Of a DNA stretch of 54,341 nt, positions 49,765 through 54,341 are shown one piece after another. The notes under the pieces were generated by a model, which ran no database searches, had not been told where the DNA came from, and worked only from the letters and a program-made list of their open reading frames with translations. The translations under genes were made by a program, and so were the position numbers. The DNA lies in the IMG/VR virus record IMGVR_UViG_3300021959_005230, positions 1 through 54,341 of that record; one strand, 5' to 3'. Within the stretch, counting starts at the first letter, position 1. The number at the start of each line of letters is the position of its first letter. Origin of the DNA: a virus.

Positions 49765-50211
49765 ATCATTTCTATCAAAAACTGTTGCCTGAACTGTCTC
49801 TTCGTTTGCCCCTTTATTATCGAATTTATCGATTCTTGCTTTCTTGAGCATTAAATCTATCTGCTGAAGTTTTGCTTTAGTCTTTGCATCACTGGCATCT
49901 AAGGCTATCTTTAACATGTTACTTGCTTCTGCAAATACTTTACCAGCCGCCATATCACTAACGTTCATGCCTAAACTCATTAATTGTTCGTAACTGTTAA
50001 TAGCCTTTTTGGCTATGTCGTTCATTTCAACTTCGTGATCTTCTAAACCTTTAATCTCTTTGAATGCTAGATTAATTTTTTCACTAACACTTAAAGCATC
50101 TTGTGTCTCTTCAATTACTTCATGAGTTTCTGCTACAGTAGGAACATTTTCCGTATCTGTAACTTCCTCTATAGGAGGTAAATTAAACTCTTCTTCAAGT
50201 TTCTTAGTCAT
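49726..50211 (-). CDS. 16: Probable terminase small subunit, gp16-like
   Basis: A 161-residue helical protein. In T4, gp16 regulates the gp17 motor and recognises DNA. The central region AIKKAINSYEQL-type helix, then DMAAGKVFAEASNMLKIALD and KAKLQQIDLMLKKARID, follows the gp16 helix-turn-helix pattern (tandem helices with alternating Ala/Leu, then a basic linker). Sits between gp4 and the gp17 unit. Its late box (50217-50224) ends 5 nt before the ATG. Confidence 0.68.
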   Translation of the reverse strand: MTKKLEEEFNLPPIEEVTDTENVPTVAETHEVIEETQDALSVSEKINLAFKEIKGLEDHEVEMNDIAKKAINSYEQLMSLGMNVSDMAAGKVFAEASNMLKIALDASDAKTKAKLQQIDLMLKKARIDKFDNKGANEETVQATVFDRNDLLKIIKGGGGDS

Positions 50212-50216
50212 AGTAG

Positions 50217-50224
50217 TATTTATT
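50217..50224 (-). promoter_or_regulatory. Late promoter box, leaderless geometry
   Basis: AATAAATA on the minus strand, then CTACT and the ATG at 50211 (5 nt); overlaps the stop of the ADP-ribosyltransferase-like gene. Confidence 0.6.
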
Positions 50225-50888
50225 AGTTAAGTTTTGTTTCTTTACCGTATTTGGCAACATAATCTGCTAACGGTTTAAAAGTAGTAACCTTACCTGTAAG
50301 AAGTTTTTCAAATTCCTCTTTACCTATTTTTGGAACCGCTGTAATAGATATAGGTTGCAATTTACCATAATGAACTAAATTTTTAGAATCTAATGTATTT
50401 AAAAGTGTATTTATTTTGTCTTTACTTAAATTTTGTAATGCAATTTTACCTGCCATAGCAATCCATTTAAAAGCCTCTGAATTCTCTGATTCATCATTTG
50501 CACCTTTTATAATTTCTGGTGTGATTTTACTTTGCAGTTCTGGATAATTATTTAAATTGTCTACAATGTATTTTCCTATTTCATCTTCATCATTGCTAAT
50601 ACTTTGTAGATGGCTTCCAGAAAATTTAAAAATATATCCTGTTTTATCTGGGAATTGTTTGCTATGCATTAATGTGTATCTATAAGCCTGGCCTAAATCC
50701 TTTGTTATATAAACTCCGTCTTTCATAGGAGCAAATTCGGGCTCGGTTTTATATTTCTGCTCTACCCATTTATCATCATATGCTAAACCATTTTTCATAA
50801 TAAGTTCAGCACCTTTTTTAGATGGTGTTCCATGATACCATGTATCATTTTGCTGGGTAGTTGGTGCTACTATTTCTGTAATCTTCAT
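50223..50888 (-). CDS. ADP-ribosyltransferase-like protein with capsid-targeting-like N-terminus
   Basis: A 221-residue protein. MKITEIVAPTTQQN is followed by TWYHGTPSKKGAELIMKNGL (H19) and MKDGVYITKDLGQAYRYT. This matches the YHGT...GVYxTxxxxxAxxYA pattern of diphtheria-toxin-type ADP-ribosyltransferase folds, where His and Tyr bind NAD. A late catalytic Glu is not assignable by eye. T4 Alt is an injected ADP-ribosyltransferase carrying a capsid-targeting peptide, so this may be its analogue. ATGA-coupled to gp4. Confidence 0.6.
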   Translation of the reverse strand: MKITEIVAPTTQQNDTWYHGTPSKKGAELIMKNGLAYDDKWVEQKYKTEPEFAPMKDGVYITKDLGQAYRYTLMHSKQFPDKTGYIFKFSGSHLQSISNDEDEIGKYIVDNLNNYPELQSKITPEIIKGANDESENSEAFKWIAMAGKIALQNLSKDKINTLLNTLDSKNLVHYGKLQPISITAVPKIGKEEFEKLLTGKVTTFKPLADYVAKYGKETKLN

Positions 50889-51358
50889 TTGATTCTTTTC
50901 TTAGTAACACGTTGTTTTTTATTACGAGGTTTTTTGTTAGAGAATATCTGATCTTCGTTGATAACTTTAAAACGTATGCCTTTACGTTTGCACCATTCCT
51001 GTGCCGCTGTCCACTTAGCGGCGTTAATGGCTGTTTGTATTTTTTGTCCTTGGCTTCTGGCGTTTTCTAAGGTTGTCTGATTAGCAGGTTTAATTTCTAT
51101 AAGCTCGACATGTTGTACACCATTTTTATCTGTATATTGTACCATGAAGTCTGGAAAATAGTTATGATACTTTCCGTCCATAGGACTTCTATAAGGTATC
51201 TTAACGTTTTCACTAGCCCACTTAGTAATGTTAGGATGATTATCACACATACGCATAAATGCTAATTCCCAACTACTTCTAAATGTAGGTGCTTTTCCGC
51301 CTACAAATTTAGATGCATTTAATACTTCGTATTTTCCTGTAGCGAATTTTGTGGCCAT
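50885..51358 (-). CDS. 4: Head completion protein gp4-like
   Basis: Required in T4 to finish the filled head before tail joining. A 157-residue protein like T4 gp4 (150): FRSSWELAFMRMCDNHPNIT, KWASENVKIPYRSPMDGKYH, YFPDFMVQY and LIEIKPANQTTLENARSQGQ. The last elements also match the PD-(D/E)XK/TnsA-like nuclease core (D in YFPDF, ExK in EIKP). The C-terminus is very basic (KKPRNKKQRVTKKRIK). Late box 51364-51371 ends 5 nt before the ATG. Confidence 0.92.
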   Translation of the reverse strand: MATKFATGKYEVLNASKFVGGKAPTFRSSWELAFMRMCDNHPNITKWASENVKIPYRSPMDGKYHNYFPDFMVQYTDKNGVQHVELIEIKPANQTTLENARSQGQKIQTAINAAKWTAAQEWCKRKGIRFKVINEDQIFSNKKPRNKKQRVTKKRIK

Positions 51359-51363
51359 AATAG

Positions 51364-51371
51364 TATTTATG
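51364..51371 (-). promoter_or_regulatory. Late promoter box of gp4, leaderless geometry
   Basis: CATAAATA on the minus strand, then CTATT and the ATG at 51358 (5 nt); the box overlaps the stop of the upstream gene. Confidence 0.7.
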
Positions 51372-51801
51372 GCTTAATTAAAGATGATATTTTACTGCGT
51401 GAGTTTAATGTTGGTGTTTTTAAATCAATTTTATTGCCTGCTGGCCTATAAGTATTAATGGCCGCATAAGCATCTACAGTAAGTTTTAAACTGTTTTCGT
51501 TCATTTCAAAATAAGTTGTAGGATGTAGGTTTTGTACTTCAGCAACTTTTATTAAAACTCTTGCCATTGCTTTAGCATTTTTCTTTTTAAATCCTATTGC
51601 TTGTAGTTTTGTTTCTATAACACTTAATGTTGAAGGATCTATGGGAGAGTCTTTTGGAGCGGCAATTTCTGCCAATATTTCTGAACTTGCTTCTGGTAAC
51701 GGAAATTTAATACTTGAATTGTCTATATATGCTACTAATGTGTCATTTGCAATCTTATAGGATATCTCACCACCAAATGTGTCGTACATTGATGTAGACA
51801 T
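51367..51801 (-). CDS. Unknown late virion-type protein
   Basis: A 144-residue protein: MSTSMYDTFGGEISYKIAND, then LSVIETKLQAIGFKKKNAKA and TYFEMNENSLKLTVDAYAAI. The Asn-rich C-terminal AAINTYRPAGNKIDLKTP segment recalls a short structural protein of T4-like phages, without a firm assignment. TAATG-coupled to the tube-like gene upstream, so it belongs to the tail/baseplate block. Function unknown. Confidence 0.68.
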   Translation of the reverse strand: MSTSMYDTFGGEISYKIANDTLVAYIDNSSIKFPLPEASSEILAEIAAPKDSPIDPSTLSVIETKLQAIGFKKKNAKAMARVLIKVAEVQNLHPTTYFEMNENSLKLTVDAYAAINTYRPAGNKIDLKTPTLNSRSKISSLIKP

Positions 51802-52985
51802 TATTCTGAACCTCTAGTTGGAGCACTTGCTACGTTTGATGTTTTTTTAAGTAGTTCTCTTTCAACAACTGTTAATGCATAGTTTTTAACTGCATCACCT
51901 ACGTCATTACCTGTTAGTTTTGCTAATATGGCTGTGCTTAATAATGTTTTACCTGGTGTCTCATTTGGATTTTGAGATAGTGGTAAATCTATTGCATCAT
52001 ATGTTCCTAGTGTAGGTGCTGTGCCTTGAACTCCATTCGGTAAAGGAGTTTCTGGTCCACAGGTATCTGGTTTTTCTTTTGTAACATCATCATCTTGTGC
52101 TGGTGCTTGTTGAGGTTGTGTTGTCCTTCCTCTTGTTCCAAAACCTGCATGATCATTTTCACCCAAAAATTCCATTTTCATTCCGTCATCTATAATGCCT
52201 AATGGTTTAGACATTACTTCATCACTAGCAAAATTAAGACCAAGTACATTTTCAAATCTATCTAAATCAACACCTGATAAATCAAAGTTAGCAACATCAA
52301 AAGTTGTAAAGTTTTCATAGTCACATACAATATTAAATTCTACAAACTCGTTACTACTATAATCTATTTCACCAAAATCAAAACTATTAATTATTGGTCC
52401 TGTCATACTGTATTGAACACCTTTACCACCGTGATACATAATTATGTCTATACGTTCAAAAAACTGTTTTGTTTTTTGTAAATTAAATCCTGCTTCACCA
52501 CTTTGGAAACTAGCATTTTTAAATCCAAAACCAGGGTTGTTTTCTAATGTGCCGTCAGTATTCATCTGGACATCTCTATCATTAGCAAAGTTCTTGTTTC
52601 TTGGATTCATATATAGATATGAGAAGTATCTCATTAATATTTGTAACCATTCATTGTTTAGAGTATCAAATACAGTAATTTCAATAGGTGCATATTCAAC
52701 ACCCGTTGATACTATTTTTTTCTTGTTGTATTGATTCTTTACAATGTTTTTAAATGTTACATTGGGAAGTTTTGCTCTTCGCACCAGACTAGAAATATTT
52801 GTTTTAAATGTATGATTTTCTAAACCAAATAATTCTTGAATGTCTCTATTTAATACAAAGTTCACGTACCCTTCAAATTTGATACGTGGGGGATTGACGT
52901 CAGGTCTAAATCTGTAATTATTACGGAAGTCTCTGGCGTAGAATGATCTTTTAGCGTTTTTACCTAAAAATTTCAGAAATTCCAT
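51801..52985 (-). CDS. Tail-tube-like baseplate protein (gp54/gp48-like)
   Basis: A 394-residue protein. Its N-terminal half, RIKFEGYVNFVLNRDIQELF, then VTFKNIVKNQYNKKKIVSTG and VEYAPIEITVFD, follows the tube-domain pattern of gp19 and of gp54 and gp48, which start the tail tube on the baseplate. The C-terminal half is linker-like (Pro/Gln/Thr-rich, with QPQQAPAQDDDVTKEKP) and ends with a helical DAVKNYALTVVERELLKK. Placed directly downstream of gp19. Whether gp54 or gp48 cannot be decided from sequence. Confidence 0.62.
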   Translation of the reverse strand: MEFLKFLGKNAKRSFYARDFRNNYRFRPDVNPPRIKFEGYVNFVLNRDIQELFGLENHTFKTNISSLVRRAKLPNVTFKNIVKNQYNKKKIVSTGVEYAPIEITVFDTLNNEWLQILMRYFSYLYMNPRNKNFANDRDVQMNTDGTLENNPGFGFKNASFQSGEAGFNLQKTKQFFERIDIIMYHGGKGVQYSMTGPIINSFDFGEIDYSSNEFVEFNIVCDYENFTTFDVANFDLSGVDLDRFENVLGLNFASDEVMSKPLGIIDDGMKMEFLGENDHAGFGTRGRTTQPQQAPAQDDDVTKEKPDTCGPETPLPNGVQGTAPTLGTYDAIDLPLSQNPNETPGKTLLSTAILAKLTGNDVGDAVKNYALTVVERELLKKTSNVASAPTRGSE

Positions 52986-53009
52986 ACCAGAGATACCTCA
53001 AGTTAAATG

Positions 53010-53648
53010 TTAAACTCCGACTGTTGTGCCGGTGTCAACTGTGTCTGGGAATGGGTTTCCTGCTACTGTTCTACCGTTAATATCGTTATCACCTTCGTAG
53101 TGAGTTGCGTTATCATAACGTACTTGCATAGTAACTGTTACTTGCTCGCCTGTAGCATAGTCGCCATCACTGTAATCGACGTTTGTTAAAAAACATCCTT
53201 CAAGGAACCAAACCTCTGTAGCACCTGCATTAACACCATCCAATACTTCAATTTGCATGTCAAATTTGTAATCTGAACCTGCGGCTGGAGTAGTTTGTTG
53301 GAAGTGGTTAACCTGTCTTTGGACTTGTGATCCAACTGACTTGGCTACTTGGTTAGTTATATCGTCCCTTACTGTTACAGTAATTTGTTCCCAAGCATGT
53401 TTACCTTGTAGGTAACTTCTTGAGTTATAACTATCAATAATTATTTCTTCATAAGTAATTTTTGGTCTAGTAACGTTTTGTACGTTTTGTGTCAATATTT
53501 TAGCCTCTGGTGCTCCACCAAAGTTATTTAAAAAACTAACCCTAAATCTATACTTGAGTTTCGGCATTAAAATACCGGAACCAGTTGCACCCGTTACCGG
53601 AACTCCAAACTTACTTTTGGTTTCGTTTGTTGCACTTGATACTGCCAT
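53010..53648 (-). CDS. 19: Tail tube protein gp19-like
   Basis: Forms the inner tail tube through which DNA is ejected. A 212-residue protein (T4 gp19 163). Core features: YRFRVSFLNNFGG, VTRPKITYEEIIIDSYNSRS, WEQITVTVRDDI, then the C-terminal strand FDMQIEVLDGVNAG and VWFLEGCFLTNVDYSDGDYA, a typical gp19 module. The extra N- and C-terminal Thr/Gly/Asp stretches account for the length. Late box 53680-53687; the tube-like gene follows 24 nt later. Confidence 0.9.
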   Translation of the reverse strand: MAVSSATNETKSKFGVPVTGATGSGILMPKLKYRFRVSFLNNFGGAPEAKILTQNVQNVTRPKITYEEIIIDSYNSRSYLQGKHAWEQITVTVRDDITNQVAKSVGSQVQRQVNHFQQTTPAAGSDYKFDMQIEVLDGVNAGATEVWFLEGCFLTNVDYSDGDYATGEQVTVTMQVRYDNATHYEGDNDINGRTVAGNPFPDTVDTGTTVGV

Positions 53649-53679
53649 ATTGTTCTCCTAGAACTAAATTATATGCAAA

Positions 53680-53687
53680 TATTTATC
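53680..53687 (-). promoter_or_regulatory. T4-type late promoter box of the tail tube gene
   Basis: GATAAATA on the minus strand, 31 nt before the gp19 ATG; the leader has TAGGAGAAC as a strong ribosome binding site. Confidence 0.78.
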
Positions 53688-53730
53688 TTATCTTGCCAGA
53701 AAATATTAACAAGTGTTTTAATGAAACCAT

Positions 53731-53755
53731 AAAAAAAGGGCAATTAAATGCCCTT
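53731..53755 (-). terminator. Rho-independent terminator
   Basis: AAGGGCA/TGCCCTT 7-bp stem with a 6-nt loop, followed on the minus strand by seven T. Ends the transcript of the partial upstream gene. Confidence 0.85.
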
Positions 53756-53772
53756 TTAGTGTTTTTTTACCC

Positions 53773-54341
53773 CTATGCTGACTCTTTTATTCTGTTTATA
53801 GCAACATCTCCGCTCTCTATAATGCTAGTAATATCACTAAATCCGTAACTGTCGACCATGTGGTACGTTGTTTGCTTTACTATATCGCTAGGGTCCATGA
53901 CCTCATAGCCGACCTGCGGAACTTCTGCTATTATATCTCCAACACTTAGAGAGTGCATGTTTCTGTATTCAATAGTTTTACCATCTCTTACAAATGACTT
54001 CATTGTGAAACCACTTACATGACTATCAAACACAATGTCTTCCATTGTGTCTTCATCTAAGTATTGTTGATTAAGTATAGCAAATACTTCATTTTTGCTT
54101 TTTACAGTATAGTCCATATCGCCATTACTAAGACCATTGTATCTGCCATCTACTTCACATACTTTAGTGTAATGAGAAAAATATTCTGGTTTAAAGTTTA
54201 CTTTTCTGTCGTCGCCTCTGCCATGCATAGTTTCCATTTTTGCATGATATAGTGGATATTTTTTAGCGGCTCCTGTGTGTCCGCCTTCGTTTGAATTGAC
54301 GTAATCGTGTATTTCGTCAGTTACTTTGATTTGATAAATGT
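53773..54341 (-). CDS. Unknown late protein, partial (N-terminus beyond window)
   Basis: The frame is open from the window edge (IYQIKVTDEIHDYVNSNEGG) through METMHGRGDD to the stop at 53773, at least 188 residues; an internal Met at 54237 is probably not the start. Acidic and rich in Asp, Tyr and Ser, with ILNQQYLDEDTMEDIVFD, SVGDIIAEVPQVGYEVMD. No known family is recognised. It ends in a terminator, so it is the last gene of a separate unit upstream of the tail tube gene. Confidence 0.7.
   Translation of the reverse strand, partial: IYQIKVTDEIHDYVNSNEGGHTGAAKKYPLYHAKMETMHGRGDDRKVNFKPEYFSHYTKVCEVDGRYNGLSNGDMDYTVKSKNEVFAILNQQYLDEDTMEDIVFDSHVSGFTMKSFVRDGKTIEYRNMHSLSVGDIIAEVPQVGYEVMDPSDIVKQTTYHMVDSYGFSDITSIIESGDVAINRIKESA

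Noticed and set aside
1-54341. tRNA genes, CRISPR arrays, insertion sequences
   Set aside because: No cloverleaf with conserved arms, no regularly spaced direct repeats and no transposase or terminal inverted repeats were recognised; intergenic spaces are too short. A dedicated tRNA scan would settle the first point.

Overview
The window is a contiguous piece of the genome of a T4-like (Tevenvirinae-related) contractile-tailed marine phage. The evidence is the gene set: terminase large subunit gp17, tail tube gp19, head-completion gp4, helicase gp41, a primase, single-stranded DNA binding protein gp32, UvsX and UvsW, NrdA, and many short proteins of the kind conserved in cyanophages and pelagiphages. 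The DNA is AT-rich and densely packed, with many ATGA and TAATG overlaps. All but two genes are on the minus strand, so transcription runs from high to low coordinates. The host is not identified. The base composition, the conserved proteins and a TonB-dependent receptor suggest a marine Gram-negative proteobacterium. No tRNA, rRNA, CRISPR array or insertion sequence was recognised.

Layout in the direction of transcription. (1) 54341-43341, late: a partial gene, tail tube, a tube-like baseplate protein, gp4, an ADP-ribosyltransferase-like protein, small and large terminase, an Asp/Asn-hydroxylase-like oxygenase and several large virion-type proteins. (2) 43171-37858, replication and recombination: gp32, UvsX, an acidic small protein, a UvsY-like protein, a possible glycosyltransferase, a small membrane protein missed by length cut-offs, and an AAA+ ATPase. 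(3) 37857-35974: a cluster of hairpins, a consensus sigma70-type promoter and a 561-residue TonB-dependent outer-membrane receptor. (4) 35962-27632, early and metabolic operon: UvsW, three small membrane or acidic genes, a kinase-nucleotidyltransferase fusion, S-adenosylmethionine synthetase, adenine phosphoribosyltransferase, a gp62-like clamp-loader subunit and two MazG-like genes. (5) 27631-23361: a lone plus-strand gene, a virion protein, primase, an SGNH-type protein and gp41. (6) 23322-2032, late: a long series of virion proteins, many starting with a T4 capsid-targeting-like peptide, including a 1945-residue giant, ending with a fibre-like protein. (7) 1951-1: NrdA, cut by the window edge.

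Two promoter classes can be read directly. Early promoters are sigma70-like (TTGACA/T, 16-18 nt, TATAAT/TATACT) and precede nrdA, primase, uvsW, the receptor, the AAA+ gene, a small membrane gene and gp32. Late promoters carry a T4-type box, usually GATAAATA. At one set of late genes the box is 24-45 nt from the start codon. At another set of eight (six minus, two plus strand) the box ends exactly 5 nt before the start codon, which by T4 geometry puts the transcription start on the start codon itself. These would be leaderless late mRNAs; primase and uvsW show the same arrangement with a -10 box.

The strongest leads are the phage-encoded TonB-dependent receptor with its own promoter and terminator, the leaderless late promoter class, and a family of about a dozen proteins (several with recognisable enzyme domains) whose N-termini look like T4 capsid-targeting sequences and so may be packaged in the head and injected.
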